Shown here in pieces: positions 1 through 8,212 of a stretch of 49,081 nucleotides of DNA. The notes below the pieces were generated by a model. It ran no database searches. It saw only the letters and a list, made by a program, of their open reading frames with translations, and was not told the origin of the DNA. The DNA comes from Salsipaludibacter albus. Lineage in GTDB: Bacteria; Actinomycetota; Nitriliruptoria; Nitriliruptorales; Nitriliruptoraceae. Both the position numbers and the translations under genes were made by a program. Where the stretch lies: assembly GCF_019798055.1 (NCBI RefSeq), contig NZ_JAHOPH010000028.1:1-49081 (forward strand). Direction: 5' to 3'. The first letter of the stretch is position 1; each line of letters opens with the position of its first letter.

Positions 1-118
1 ATCGGCCGCCGGGTCGGCCTGTGGCGGCGAGCAGCAATCCCGCGGCGAGCAGGGCAGCCATGCGGGCGCGGGGGCGGGTCACGGAGCGGGTCGCCGGGGC
101 GGGGGGTGTCGTGCGCAT
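1..118 (-). CDS. N-terminus of a secreted protein, cut by the left window edge
   Basis: Reading leftward from an ATG at 118 there are 39 codons without a stop before the window ends. The peptide begins MRTTPPAPATRS, then has an arginine-rich stretch followed by a hydrophobic run (MAALLAAGLLLAATG), the layout of an export signal. A GAGGAT sequence lies about 9 bases upstream of the ATG. It is divergent from the ligase-like gene at 363, so 119-362 should hold both promoters. The mature protein is outside the window and its function cannot be guessed. The call rests on the signal-like composition and the plausible ribosome binding site only. Confidence 0.5.
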   Translation of the reverse strand, partial: MRTTPPAPATRSVTRPRARMAALLAAGLLLAATGRPGGR

Positions 119-362
119 CGTCGAGATCCTCTGGTCGGGGTCCTCACCATCGACTACGCACGCCCAGGCCAAGACGTTCATGCCCGATCCGGACCGGTGC
201 CCAGCGTCCGGGGGTGCTCCCACGACGCGGGGCACCCGTCGGCGGGGTCCGCGGCCGGGGCCAAACACTTCGGATCCGCGTGGTGGCCCGCCTACCATCG
301 GCCGGGCCGGCGCTCCGCCGGTGCCTGCGGGCCGGTGCCCGCGCCCAGCGAGTGGAGTCCCC

Positions 363-1841
363 ATGGGCCAGGAGATCGAACGGACCTCCTTCACCAACGA
401 GGACCGCCAGCGCTATCGCAACAAGGTCAAGGCGAACCTCGCCGCCCTGCACCGGATGCTCGAACAGGACCGGTTCGAGCGCGAGCGCAAGCTGGCCGGG
501 CTCGAGATGGAGTTCTACGTCGTCGACCACGAGGGCAACCCGGCCAACGCCAACCACGAGCTGCTCAGCCTGCTGGCCCACGAGGACTTCCAGACCGAAC
601 TCGCCCAGTTCAACATCGAGTTCAACCTCGCCCCGCACAAGCTGTCCGGGACGGTGTTCCGCGAGATGGAGGAGGAGCTGCTCACCTCGTTCACGTTCGC
701 GCAGCGTCGCGCGGGCGAGATCGACGCCAACGTGGTGATGATCGGCATCCTCCCGTCGCTCAACGACCTGTCCATCGACGAGCAGACCCTGTCGGACGCC
801 CCGCGCTACCGCGCCCTCAACGAACAGGTCCTGGCCGCCCGTGGCGAGCACGTGCTGATCGACATCGAGGGGCGTGAGCACCTGCGGGTCGAGGCCTCCT
901 CGATCATCTGGGAGGCCGCCGCCACCTCGACGCAGCTGCACCTGCAGGTCTCGCCGGAGGGCTTCGCGCCCGTCTGGAACGCCGCGCAGGCGATTGCCGG
1001 CGCCCAGGTCGCGGTCGGCGCGAACTCGCCGTTCTTCCTGGGTCACCAGCTGTGGCACGAGACCCGCATCGCGGTCTTCGAGCAGGTCGTGGACACGCGG
1101 ACCGAGGAGCTGCAGGCGCAGGGCGTGCGTCCCCGGGTCTGGTTCGGCGAGGACTGGATCAACGACGTCACCGACCTGTTCGACGAGAACGTCCGGTTCT
1201 TCCCGGCCCTGCTGCCGCTGCTGGACGACGAGAACCCACTGGAGGAGCTCGACCGCGGCGGGGTCCCCCACCTCGGCGAGCTCAACCTCCACAACGGCAC
1301 GATCTGGCGTTGGAACCGGCCGATCTACGCGGTCGCCCGGGGCAAGCCCCACCTGCGGGTCGAGAACCGGGTCCTGCCGGCCGGGCCGACCATGGTCGAC
1401 GCGATGGCCAACGCCGCGTTCTACTACGGGCTGATCCGTGGCCTGGTCGAGGCGGACAAGCCGATCAGCTCGCAGCTGTCGTTCTCGGCCGCGCAGTCCA
1501 ACTTCCGCGCCGGCGCCCAGTTCGGGCTGGAATCGAACCTGTACTGGCCGGGCGTGGGCGAGGTGCCCGCTCCCGAGCTGATCCTGCGGACGCTCCTCCC
1601 GATCGCGCACGCCGGGCTGGATGCCTGGAACGTCGACCGGCGTGACCGGGACCACTACCTCGGGATCATCGAGCACCGTTGCCTGCGTCGGATGAACGGC
1701 GCGATCTGGCAGATCGACACGTTCGCCGACCTCGCCGACGAGGTGCCGGACCCCGGGAAGCGGTTGGTCGCGCTGACCAATCGCTACATCGACCACATGA
1801 CCTCCAACGAGCCGGTCCACACCTGGCCGCGGCGCCGCTGA
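363..1841 (+). CDS. Glutamate-cysteine ligase family 2-like protein
   Basis: A 492-residue cytosolic protein of the carboxylate-amine ligase (GCS2) family common in actinobacteria. The family joins glutamate to an amine or to cysteine with ATP. Visible family features are the early GLEMEFYVVD segment with its metal-binding acidic residues, FNIEFN, the long conserved core with LHLQVSP and VGANSPFFLGHQLW, and PHLRVENRVLPAGPT. The start chosen is ATG 363 (MGQEIERTSFTNED), preceded by GGAG. The open frame continues upstream, but that extension is arginine/proline-rich and not protein-like. The true substrate is unclear: this group is usually named glutamate-cysteine ligase, yet mycothiol producers do not need glutathione. 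A GNAT-like gene follows after 39 bases and is probably co-transcribed. Confidence 0.85.
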   Translation: MGQEIERTSFTNEDRQRYRNKVKANLAALHRMLEQDRFERERKLAGLEMEFYVVDHEGNPANANHELLSLLAHEDFQTELAQFNIEFNLAPHKLSGTVFREMEEELLTSFTFAQRRAGEIDANVVMIGILPSLNDLSIDEQTLSDAPRYRALNEQVLAARGEHVLIDIEGREHLRVEASSIIWEAAATSTQLHLQVSPEGFAPVWNAAQAIAGAQVAVGANSPFFLGHQLWHETRIAVFEQVVDTRTEELQAQGVRPRVWFGEDWINDVTDLFDENVRFFPALLPLLDDENPLEELDRGGVPHLGELNLHNGTIWRWNRPIYAVARGKPHLRVENRVLPAGPTMVDAMANAAFYYGLIRGLVEADKPISSQLSFSAAQSNFRAGAQFGLESNLYWPGVGEVPAPELILRTLLPIAHAGLDAWNVDRRDRDHYLGIIEHRCLRRMNGAIWQIDTFADLADEVPDPGKRLVALTNRYIDHMTSNEPVHTWPRRR

Positions 1842-1880
1842 CGGCGCGTTCCGGACGGCCCGCGACCGCTGGAGGTCCTG

Positions 1881-2384
1881 ATGCCCGACGCCCCGGCCCT
1901 GTCCGGCGACGAGCCGTTCGTCCCGGACGACTTCGATCCGGCGACGGACCTGGACCATCCGTCGTTCCGCCTGCGGCCACTGGCCCGCGAGCACAACGCT
2001 CGTGACCACGACGCGTGGATGGGGTCCATCGACCACATCCACGCCACGCCCGGCTTCGAGGAGTCCTCGTGGCCCCACCCGATGTCCGCCGAGGAGAACC
2101 TCCGCGACATCGAGCAGCACCGGGACGACTTCCGCGCACGCACGGGGTTCACGTGGACGGTGCTGGAGCCGGGTGGTCCGGCCGAGGGGGCCGACGTCAT
2201 CGGGTGCGTCTACGTCTACCCGGACGACCAGCCCGGGTCCGACGTCCGGGTCCGGACCTGGGTCCGCGAGGACCACGCCGACCTCGACGTCCTGCTGGCG
2301 ACAACGGTGCGGAGGTGGTTGGAGGACGACTGGCCCTGGCCGCCCGACCGCATCCGCGACCACCCGCGCGACCTCGCGGACTGA
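1881..2384 (+). CDS. GNAT-like N-acetyltransferase family protein
   Basis: A 167-residue soluble protein. The order of motifs, LRPL near residue 30, then HDAWMGSIDHI, a WPHPMSAEENL segment, a TGFTWTVLEP strand and VIGCVYVYP, matches small actinobacterial proteins grouped with the GNAT acetyltransferases. VIGCVYVYP would be the core beta strand before the acyl-CoA site. The classical Q/RxxGxG/A loop is not evident, so catalysis is uncertain. GGAGGT ends five bases before ATG 1881, a strong ribosome binding site that fixes the start. It lies 39 bases after the ligase-like gene and is probably in the same transcript. Confidence is moderate for the family and low for any substrate. Confidence 0.6.
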   Translation: MPDAPALSGDEPFVPDDFDPATDLDHPSFRLRPLAREHNARDHDAWMGSIDHIHATPGFEESSWPHPMSAEENLRDIEQHRDDFRARTGFTWTVLEPGGPAEGADVIGCVYVYPDDQPGSDVRVRTWVREDHADLDVLLATTVRRWLEDDWPWPPDRIRDHPRDLAD

Positions 2385-2725
2385 ACGAAGCCCGCCCCAC
2401 GTGGCCGCCACCAATTCGGTGACCCGGCCGGACCCCGCGTTCTGCCTCACACGACGTCCACAGCCGCCAGGCCGAACCCGGACTTCCGCGGGATGCCAGA
2501 TCTTGGCGGACCAGCTCGAAACCCTCTGATGGCGAGGGGAATACCCGTGGGTTCGATTGCCTCACGCCGGCCCGGCATCTCGTTGCAGATCGATCCTTGC
2601 CGGGGGTTGGCCGAAACATTAGGGTTCCCTGCAGCAGCGACATCGTCGAAGGCGGCTGTTCGGTTGGCCACGGCGTCTCACCTTGGCTGGCGTGGCCTGT
2701 CGTCGACCCGAGGTGGGAGCACTCC
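2385..2725. other. Intergenic region before the AMIN/sortase pair
   Basis: There are 341 bases without a convincing gene. Base composition is more mixed than in the flanking genes. It holds short inverted repeats (for example GCCA/TGGC arms around 2495-2507) and a GGTTCGATT string near 2550 that resembles a tRNA T-loop without a matching stem. It presumably contains the promoter and a fairly long leader of the following gene. No recognised riboswitch or clear -35/-10 pair was found. Confidence 0.4.
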
Positions 2726-3403
2726 ATGAGCGGACGGGGACAACGATCGATTCGCACGACGGTGGCGTCCGTCGTGGCCTTGGCGATGCTGGTCGCGTCG
2801 GCCACGTCTTCGGCGGCCCAGGACGTGGCCCTGCTGTCAGGCGACGGGACGACCGAGCCCAGCCAGGCGGAATCAGTTGGCGACGACCTCAAGACCGTGG
2901 TGGACGTCGAGGCCGAACGCTTCGACGGGTTTGACCGGGTGACGTTCACCTACGCCGGTGATGGCCAGCCCGGCTGGTTCGTCCTCTACGAGGATGAACC
3001 GATGTCTGACGGCAGCGGACTGCCGATCGACGTCGACGGGGACGTCGGGCTGCGGGTCGTGCTGACCGGCATCGCCTTGCCACCAGACGCCACGGCCGTG
3101 ACGTTCGAGGACGACGTGGCCGGCCCAGACGGCGGGATCGTCAACGAGGTGGTCAACGACGGCATCTTCGAGGGCCACCACACCTTCGTGATCGGCCTGG
3201 ACGACGAGGTGCCCTACCGCATCGGGGTGGTCGACGATCCGTCCCGGGTCGTGGTCGAACTGGTCCATGACGTCCCGGCCGGTGGGGTCGCGACGGGGCA
3301 GGGCGGAGGCCTGACCCAGAACGGCTGGGTGTTCGCGCTGTCGGCGGTCGGCCTGGTGTTGCTTGGTGCCGCTGCCTTGACGTGGCGCCGCCGCATCGGC
3401 TGA
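2726..3403 (+). CDS. Secreted AMIN-like domain protein with C-terminal membrane anchor
   Basis: A 225-residue exported protein. It has an N-terminal signal peptide (basic start, hydrophobic VASVVALAMLVASATSSAAQ), then an all-beta AMIN-like domain around residues 45-180. Recognisable parts are AERFDGFDRVTFTY, a GLRVVLTGI strand, and a YRIGVVDDPSRVVVEL strand near its end. The last 25 residues form a single membrane helix followed by RRR. The start is ATG 2726, after AGGTGGGAG; earlier in-frame codons lack export character. AMIN domains usually place proteins at the cell wall. The class F sortase gene starts six bases downstream, so this protein may be its substrate or partner. The segment before the helix reads LTQNG, which could be a degenerate sorting signal; that is speculative. 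Confidence 0.75.
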   Translation: MSGRGQRSIRTTVASVVALAMLVASATSSAAQDVALLSGDGTTEPSQAESVGDDLKTVVDVEAERFDGFDRVTFTYAGDGQPGWFVLYEDEPMSDGSGLPIDVDGDVGLRVVLTGIALPPDATAVTFEDDVAGPDGGIVNEVVNDGIFEGHHTFVIGLDDEVPYRIGVVDDPSRVVVELVHDVPAGGVATGQGGGLTQNGWVFALSAVGLVLLGAAALTWRRRIG

Positions 3404-3408
3404 ACCGG

Positions 3409-4236
3409 GTGCCCCCTCGCCCGCCCGCCACCCATCAGCGGCTGACGAGCGCCCAGCCGCTGGTCGCTGCCGCACTGTTCGTGGCCGGCATCGCCACACT
3501 GGCCGCCGCCATGGTGGTGTCAGCCGCTCCGGCCACACCGCCGGGCGACGTGCCGCACGCGACGACCCCAGCGCCACCATCGCCGATTCCCGACACGGAG
3601 CGGTCTCGGTCTGGGCGCGACCCGACCGCCGGACCCGCCGTTGACGGCAGCCCCACCGCCGGCCGGTCACCGGCGACGTCTCCGTCTGCCGCGCGGTCGA
3701 CGTTGGCGGACGGGAGTGAAGCAGCAGCGCCAGTCGTACCGGTGGCACGACCTGTCACCGTGGAGATTCCGACAATCGGAGTCGAGACCTCGCTGGTCGA
3801 CCTCGACCTGGACCAAGGTGGCCGGCTCGAGGTGCCCGACGATCCTGCCCGAGCGGGCTGGTTTGTCCGAGGCCCCAAGCCGGGTGAGGACGGCCCGGCC
3901 GTCATCGCTGGCCATGTCGACTCGCGGGTCGGCCCAGCGGTGTTCTGGCGACTGGGTGAACTGGGACCGGGCGATCGGATCACCGTCCACGACGCCGATC
4001 GCAGACAGCGTGTCTTCGTCGTGGACCGGGTCGAGCGTTGGCCCAAGGACGACTTTCCCACCGACGCCGTGTACCGCCAATCCCGCGGATCCGAACTCCG
4101 CCTGGTCACCTGCGGCGGCACCTTCGACCGGGACACCGGCCACTACAACGACAACGTCATCGTGTTCGCAACGGCGGCTCACCAACCCGAGAGCAGCCCA
4201 GTCGCGCCATCCGACGAAGGAGGCAATGACCACTGA
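3409..4236 (+). CDS. Class F sortase
   Basis: A membrane-anchored cysteine transpeptidase of about 275 residues. One N-terminal helix (LVAAALFVAGIATLAAAMVV) is followed by a proline/serine-rich linker to about residue 115, then the sortase beta-barrel. Catalytic residues are visible: His169 in AGHVDS, Cys235 in VTCGG, and an arginine (about 241) in FDRDTGHY. The TCGG signature and short barrel indicate class F, which actinobacteria use for housekeeping or specialised surface attachment. The start is ambiguous: GTG 3409 (used here) or GTG 3382, overlapping the previous gene. Neither has a strong ribosome binding site, so translational coupling to the AMIN-like gene is likely. Confidence 0.85.
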   Translation: MPPRPPATHQRLTSAQPLVAAALFVAGIATLAAAMVVSAAPATPPGDVPHATTPAPPSPIPDTERSRSGRDPTAGPAVDGSPTAGRSPATSPSAARSTLADGSEAAAPVVPVARPVTVEIPTIGVETSLVDLDLDQGGRLEVPDDPARAGWFVRGPKPGEDGPAVIAGHVDSRVGPAVFWRLGELGPGDRITVHDADRRQRVFVVDRVERWPKDDFPTDAVYRQSRGSELRLVTCGGTFDRDTGHYNDNVIVFATAAHQPESSPVAPSDEGGNDH

Positions 4237-4295
4237 TATCTGGGGCTATCCGAGGTTTGCCGGTGACCACCAAAGTGACGGGAACGGGTGCGCAT

Positions 4296-4548
4296 TCAAC
4301 GGGTCGCTGCAACAGCCTCGGTGAACTTCTCTGATGGTGTCATGAACTCCAGCGTCTTGCGCGGTCGGCCGTTGAGCTCGGCCGCAACCGCGTCGAGGTC
4401 GTCCTGGGTGTAGGGCTTGAGGTCGGTACGGCGGGGGAAGTATTGGCGCAGCAGCCCGTTGGTGTTCTCATTGGTGCCGCGCTGCCACGGACTCTTCGGA
4501 TCACAGAAGTAGATCTGGATGCCGGTGTCGATGGTGAAGCGGCCTGCC
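4296..4548 (-). pseudogene. IS30 family transposase, C-terminal remnant
   Basis: Only the last 75-80 codons of an IS30-type DDE transposase are recognisable. They include [30 protein letters not shown] (which carries the catalytic glutamate region), and [14 protein letters not shown], ending at a natural stop. Upstream on the same strand the frame stays open to 4868, but the protein no longer resembles a transposase, so the N-terminal DNA-binding part and first catalytic residues are lost. The sequence TTCAACGGGTCGCTGCAACA at 4295-4314 resembles the terminal repeat of actinobacterial IS30 elements and would be one end of the insertion. No matching other end was found nearby. It is inactive. 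Confidence 0.85.
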
Positions 4549-4845
4549 GAGGCCGACGACCGGGCCGTCCTCCACCACGTCGGCGGACGTGATCCCCTCG
4601 AGGCGATCGAGGGGGGGCTGCCACCCGGCGATCCGTTCCTGCAGATCGCTTCGATGCTGCGGCGTCGAACCCTCGGGGGCAGGAACCGAGCGTCCCACGG
4701 TCGAGATGCCACTGAGTCCTCTGCCTGCTGAGCGCGCTGGATGATGCCGCGCCGATGACGGGCCGTGGCCAGTCCATCGTTGAGCTTCGGGCTCTCGACT
4801 GCCCCGTCGAGAACGCCGCCAAGGGGCCCACTACGGAAATAGCTA

Positions 4846-4875
4846 TTGACGATGTCTCCTTTGCGCACCTAGGGT
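4846..4875 (+). promoter_or_regulatory. Promoter of the LGFP-repeat gene
   Basis: TTGACG (4846-4851) and TAGGGT (4870-4875) are separated by 18 bases, a good match to the actinobacterial vegetative sigma consensus. Transcription would begin near 4883, about 20 bases before the GTG at 4904 and about 108 before the alternative GTG at 4991. Confidence 0.55.
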
Positions 4876-4903
4876 TCAACGATGAGACGTCCGTCGCCGT
4901 CAC

Positions 4904-5683
4904 GTGGGGATTGGACTCGTCCACCGGCGCTGGTCCAAGGGCGTCAATGCCGCAAGGGCACTTCGACCAATCCTTCGAAAGGTCATCGACGTGGGCTTCA
5001 AGGTGTACGGCGCGATCGGCGCGAAGTGGGCGAGCCTCGGCGGCGCCAACGGGTTCCTCGGAGAGCCTCTTACCGACGAAACGGGAACGCCCGATGGCAT
5101 CGGACGCTACAACCACTTCAGGGGTGGCTCCATCTACTGGACAAGCGGGACCGGCGCCGCAGAAGTTCACGGCGCAATCCGTGACAAGTGGGCATCGCTG
5201 GGTTGGGAGCGCTCCAGCCTGCGGTACCCGATCGAAGACGAGACCGGCATGGGCGATGGCAGGGGCCGCTACAGCAACTTCATGGGCGGCACCATCGTGT
5301 GGACGCGAGAAACCGGTGCAATGATGATGTACGGGGAGGTATCGCCGAAGTGGATGCGGGAGCGTTCGTGGATCGGCTACCCGATCGAGGACGAGAAGGT
5401 CGCTCCGGATGGCCGCGGCCATTTCATCCACTGCCAGCACGGCTCGATCTACTGGTCCCCTGAGACGGGTGCTCATGAGGTGCATGGCGCGATTCGCGAC
5501 AAGTGGGGGCAACTCAGATGGGAACGTGGCGCCCTCGGGTACCCGACCAGCGACGAGTTCCAGGACGGAGACCGCCGGCGCAGCAACTTCGCGGGGGGAT
5601 TCATCACCTGGTCCAGCGCCACAGGCGCCGTCGCGTCCGTCTCGCTTGAAGGAGACGTGGTCCTCAACCCGGTCAGCGACTGA
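4904..5683 (+). CDS. LGFP-repeat protein, no signal peptide visible
   Basis: A protein of up to 259 residues built of four LGFP-type repeats of about 50 residues. Each has the pattern Y/HGAI-x-KWASLG, a GYP or GEP turn, a DGIGRYNHF-like segment and a GGSIYW strand followed by TGA. LGFP repeats are known from corynebacterial and mycobacterial cell-wall proteins, where they are thought to bind the envelope. No signal peptide or membrane helix is present; the first 30 residues are basic and unremarkable. It lies just downstream of an IS30 remnant and may be the 3' part of a formerly longer exported protein. GTG 4904 follows a good promoter; GTG 4991 is an alternative start just before the first repeat. 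Confidence 0.75.
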   Translation: MGIGLVHRRWSKGVNAARALRPILRKVIDVGFKVYGAIGAKWASLGGANGFLGEPLTDETGTPDGIGRYNHFRGGSIYWTSGTGAAEVHGAIRDKWASLGWERSSLRYPIEDETGMGDGRGRYSNFMGGTIVWTRETGAMMMYGEVSPKWMRERSWIGYPIEDEKVAPDGRGHFIHCQHGSIYWSPETGAHEVHGAIRDKWGQLRWERGALGYPTSDEFQDGDRRRSNFAGGFITWSSATGAVASVSLEGDVVLNPVSD

Positions 5684-5842
5684 CCGCGAGGCAGCACCCA
5701 TACTCGCGGATATCCCACAGTTCGCCAGGGGGATCGAGAACGGCGTCCGAAGTGTCGAGATCCACCGCTCTGTCCACTTTGCCGGCACGCGCGGAATCCC
5801 CTCGCACCTAGCATGGCCAACGACCGGGCCATTGGGACTGAC

Positions 5843-6183
5843 GTGAGCTGGGACGTCTTCGTGCAGGACATCCCCCACAACGCGAACCGTCCGAAAGACA
5901 TCCCGGGCGACTTTCAACCGACGCCACTTCAACTTGACCGAGCCTCGGTCGTCCGTATCGCCCACGCCCTCGACATCGGCACGATCAACGACAGCGACCC
6001 CGAGTTGGTTCGTTGGGAAGGGCCTGGCTTCGACATCGAACTCAACATGCCGAGCGATCCGGTTGCCCACTTCGCGATGCACTGTCGAGGAGACATCGCC
6101 GCGTGCCGGCAGGCGCGACCTCGTTGGTGAAAGCGTTGGACGTGCGCGCCTTCGCGGTGGAGGACGGCGTGATCATCGGGTGA
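5843..6183 (+). pseudogene. Conserved small protein disrupted by a one-base frameshift
   Basis: From GTG 5843 the peptide reads MSWDVFVQDIPHN, then an IPGDFQPTPL segment, GPGFDIELNM and FAMHCRGD. This is the layout of a conserved bacterial protein of about 115 residues, named only as hypothetical. In this frame it runs into unrelated residues and stops at 6130. After GDIAA, near 6100, the adjacent frame continues naturally with VPAGATSLVKALDVRAF and ends at TGA 6181-6183. Adding a single G would restore the full-length family protein. Either the gene is a recent pseudogene or the assembly lost a base in a GC-rich run. A TAGCAT box at 5809-5814 overlaps the earlier ATG 5813, which favours the GTG start. 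Confidence 0.6.
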
Positions 6184-6524
6184 CCGTGCCAGCCGGGGCT
6201 CGCCGACCAAGCCTCGGTCATCCGGGCCACCTCGATGCCCCGGACCCATCCCTCTCGTAGCCAGCGCTCAGTCCACTCTCGAGCACGCCGTTCGAGCCGC
6301 GGGGCACAACTGAGTTCGGCCGTGCGTGAGAGCCTCGGGGGTGCTGCGGCTCTCATGTGTCGATCGATCGTCCACTCCGTGACCCCGAACGGGATGACGC
6401 CGACCCCGGCTACGAAGCGGTCACGACCGGGAGGATCCCGCCAGCCCAAGTCAGCTGGCTGCGGCCAATGCCAGCTGGCCCACCTCGGGCCGTTGACCCA
6501 TCAATGGACAGGGACCGTGCTCCA
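6184..6524. other. Non-coding or decayed region
   Basis: There are 341 bases between the frameshifted gene and the leftward small-membrane-protein gene. A leftward open frame (6042-6449) contains a non-shadow-like stretch (GVIPFGVTEWTIDRHM, then a tryptophan-rich part). It runs antisense through the frameshifted gene, has no visible ribosome binding site and matches no family I recognise. It may be a decayed gene fragment. Nothing else is seen. Confidence 0.35.
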
Positions 6525-6827
6525 TCACGCAATGAGCAGGTAGACGGCACAGGCAACGATCGCAACTCCGACGACGAGGATGACCTTCTCGACCGTCGCA
6601 TCGTGCTGCAAGCTGCGGAAGTTGAGGACGAGGCCGGCGAGACCGACGCTCGTCACGATGAGCGTGGCGGGCACCGCGTAGGTCCATCCGCCGAAGACGG
6701 CGACCGCCAGCGCTGCGTACGCGACCCCGAACAGCGCTGGCGGCCGGTTCCCCGTGATCCCGAAGCGTCCGACGACGACGCCGTGCAGCAGCGCGTTGAC
6801 CACGAGCAGGAGACCCAAGATCGTCAT
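6525..6827 (-). CDS. Small four-helix membrane protein
   Basis: A 100-residue, almost entirely hydrophobic protein with about four predicted membrane helices: LGLLLVVNALLHGVVVG, ALFGVAYAALAVAVFGGW, VPATLIVTSVGLAGLVLN and VILVVGVAIVACAVYLLIA. A charged loop (RSLQHDATVEK) lies before the last helix. GAGAGGAT upstream of the ATG at 6827 supports the start. It is the last gene of a leftward group headed by the LAL regulator and two SnoaL-like genes. It may act with the secreted protein just upstream, but no function can be assigned. Confidence 0.75.
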   Translation of the reverse strand: MTILGLLLVVNALLHGVVVGRFGITGNRPPALFGVAYAALAVAVFGGWTYAVPATLIVTSVGLAGLVLNFRSLQHDATVEKVILVVGVAIVACAVYLLIA

Positions 6828-6896
6828 GGCTCATCCTCTCATGGCGCGTCGTGCCGCACGACGTCGACCCGTCATCCACCCCGAGGGCGGACGGCG

Positions 6897-7250
6897 TCAG
6901 TCGACGCCGAAGAACGCGAGGAAGCTCTCGCAGTCGGTCCACGGGACGCCGGGGAACGGCGCCGTCGGCGCCACGACGTGGCCGGCCTCGGTGAGCAGCG
7001 CCTGCCCCGCCGGCCCGAAGTGGACGTTGGTGTGGTGTGCACGCAGCGACAGCGGCAGGTTCCCTGCCAGGTCGACGCACTTGCGCGCGTCGAGCAGGAC
7101 CGGTTCCTCACCACTGAAGTCCACCTGCGCGTCGAGGACCAGCACGTGGGGATGCTCCGGAAGTGCGTCGTGTTCGTCGGCCGTGGCCGCAACCGCCTGG
7201 CTGATCAGCACCAGCGCGATGGCGCCAAGAAGGGCCAGTCGTCGTTTCAT
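6897..7250 (-). CDS. Small secreted protein with two cysteines
   Basis: A 117-residue exported protein of unknown function. The signal peptide MKRRLALLGAIALVLISQAVAATA is clear, with likely cleavage after ATA. The mature part has a beta-like start (PHVLVLDAQVDF), and one cysteine in each of ARKCVDL and TDCESFLAFF, which may pair outside the cell. Two histidines in HHTNVHFG are conspicuous. The start is ATG 7250, preceded by AGGGAGAG; an in-frame start at 7286 would place twelve extra residues before the signal and is less likely. It sits 77 bases after a SnoaL-like gene in the same direction. Confidence 0.75.
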   Translation of the reverse strand: MKRRLALLGAIALVLISQAVAATADEHDALPEHPHVLVLDAQVDFSGEEPVLLDARKCVDLAGNLPLSLRAHHTNVHFGPAGQALLTEAGHVVAPTAPFPGVPWTDCESFLAFFGVD

Positions 7251-7327
7251 CTTCTCTCCCTTTCCGTGCGGGACCATGTGTCCCACGAGGTCTGTCGCGA
7301 GGTGGCGGTCCTCGTGCGGTCCGGCGC

Positions 7328-7735
7328 TTAGGCGGCGGCCGGCATCGCCCCGAGTTGCTGCATGAGGCCGACCATGTCGGCCTCCCCGCGGTGTTCGACG
7401 AGCTTGTCGCCGACGAAGCGATCGAAGTTCATGAAGGTGATCGAGACCTGCTTGCCGGTCGGCGGCATGCCCATGAACTCGCCCGTGTGCGTGCCGGCGA
7501 AGCGGCCGCGCAGCACCACGCGGTCATCGACCTCGATGATCTCGTCGATGGTGTGCGTCGCATCGGGGAAGGCGGCGAACATCATCTGGCCCATCCCCTC
7601 CCACTCGTCGGCGGTCATCGGTGGGCCGCCCGAGATGACGGCGGTGAACCCCGGGGCGAGCAGGTCGCGGATCGGCGCCAGGTCGTGGGCGTCCATCAGG
7701 GCGAAGACCCGTCGAAGCGTGTCAGCATTGGACAT
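7328..7735 (-). CDS. SnoaL-like ester cyclase family protein
   Basis: A 135-residue protein of the SnoaL/NTF2-like fold. The typical pattern is present: an N-terminal helix pair (NADTLRRVFALMDAHDL), LLAPGFTAVISGGP, a helix with AAFPDATHTIDEII, then VDDRVVLRGRFAGTHTGEFMGMPPTGKQV, the usual ester-cyclase signature. Family members include polyketide ester cyclases, but most actinobacterial copies are of unknown activity. AAGGAG seven bases before the ATG fixes the start. Only 12 bases separate it from the second SnoaL-like gene, so the two are co-transcribed and may be old duplicates or partners. Confidence 0.85.
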   Translation of the reverse strand: MSNADTLRRVFALMDAHDLAPIRDLLAPGFTAVISGGPPMTADEWEGMGQMMFAAFPDATHTIDEIIEVDDRVVLRGRFAGTHTGEFMGMPPTGKQVSITFMNFDRFVGDKLVEHRGEADMVGLMQQLGAMPAAA

Positions 7736-7747
7736 GGTCGTGCTCCT

Positions 7748-8149
7748 TCAGGCAGATGCCGGCGCGACGAGCGCACCGATCTGTTCTGCGAGGTCGGGTG
7801 TCGAGAACGGGTCGTCCTCGACGATCTTCCCGTCGGCCAGGCGGTAGTAGGTGAGGCCGCGAAGGGAGATCTGCGTGCCAGCCCCGTCGCTCATCTCGCC
7901 CGCGAAGCGCGCGACGACCGCGTCGCCCTCGGCGACCAACTCCTCGATGTCGTAGCGACGATCCGGCAGCGCGGCCACCAGCGCGGCGATCATCCCCTTG
8001 AAGGTGGTCAGGTCGGTGTCGAACGCCCGGTTCACGTAGTCGGGTGCGAGCAGGTCGTCCATGCGATCGAGCTCACCGGCATCCAGCACCTCCTTGATGA
8101 ACCGCCGGACGACGTCCTTGTTCCCCTCGACTGTTCCTGGTCCTGTCAC
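7748..8149 (-). CDS. Second SnoaL-like ester cyclase family protein
   Basis: A 133-residue SnoaL-fold protein with VVRRFIKEVLDAGELDRMDDLLAPDY split across the first helices, LVAALPDRRYDIEELVAEGDAVVARF, and a C-terminal ITYYR-like strand (LTYYRLADGKIVED). The start is taken as GTG 8149, which has GGAGAG six bases upstream; the frame stays open to a GTG at 8164. It is most similar in layout to generic nuclear-transport-factor-2-like proteins, and its substrate is unknown. It lies between the LAL regulator (63 bases away) and the other SnoaL-like gene in the same direction, so the regulator may control the pair. Confidence 0.8.
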   Translation of the reverse strand: MTGPGTVEGNKDVVRRFIKEVLDAGELDRMDDLLAPDYVNRAFDTDLTTFKGMIAALVAALPDRRYDIEELVAEGDAVVARFAGEMSDGAGTQISLRGLTYYRLADGKIVEDDPFSTPDLAEQIGALVAPASA

Positions 8150-8212
8150 TGCCTCTCCGTCCACGAGCGGATGTGTGAGGCACGAGCGTGCTCCCGGTGG
8201 ACGGCGGAGACA

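Noticed and set aside
144-2450. Long leftward open frame opposite the ligase-like gene
   Set aside because: It mirrors the rightward gene's codons, is rich in Val/Arg/Asp/Gly in the shadow pattern, and has no recognisable domain or ribosome binding site.
2520-2600. tRNA-like string GGTTCGATT
   Set aside because: No T-arm, anticodon arm or acceptor stem can be paired around it.
6042-6449. Leftward open frame with a tryptophan-rich segment
   Set aside because: Part of the peptide looks less shadow-like than others, but it overlaps the frameshifted gene antisense, has no ribosome binding site and no recognised family. Mentioned only as possible debris.
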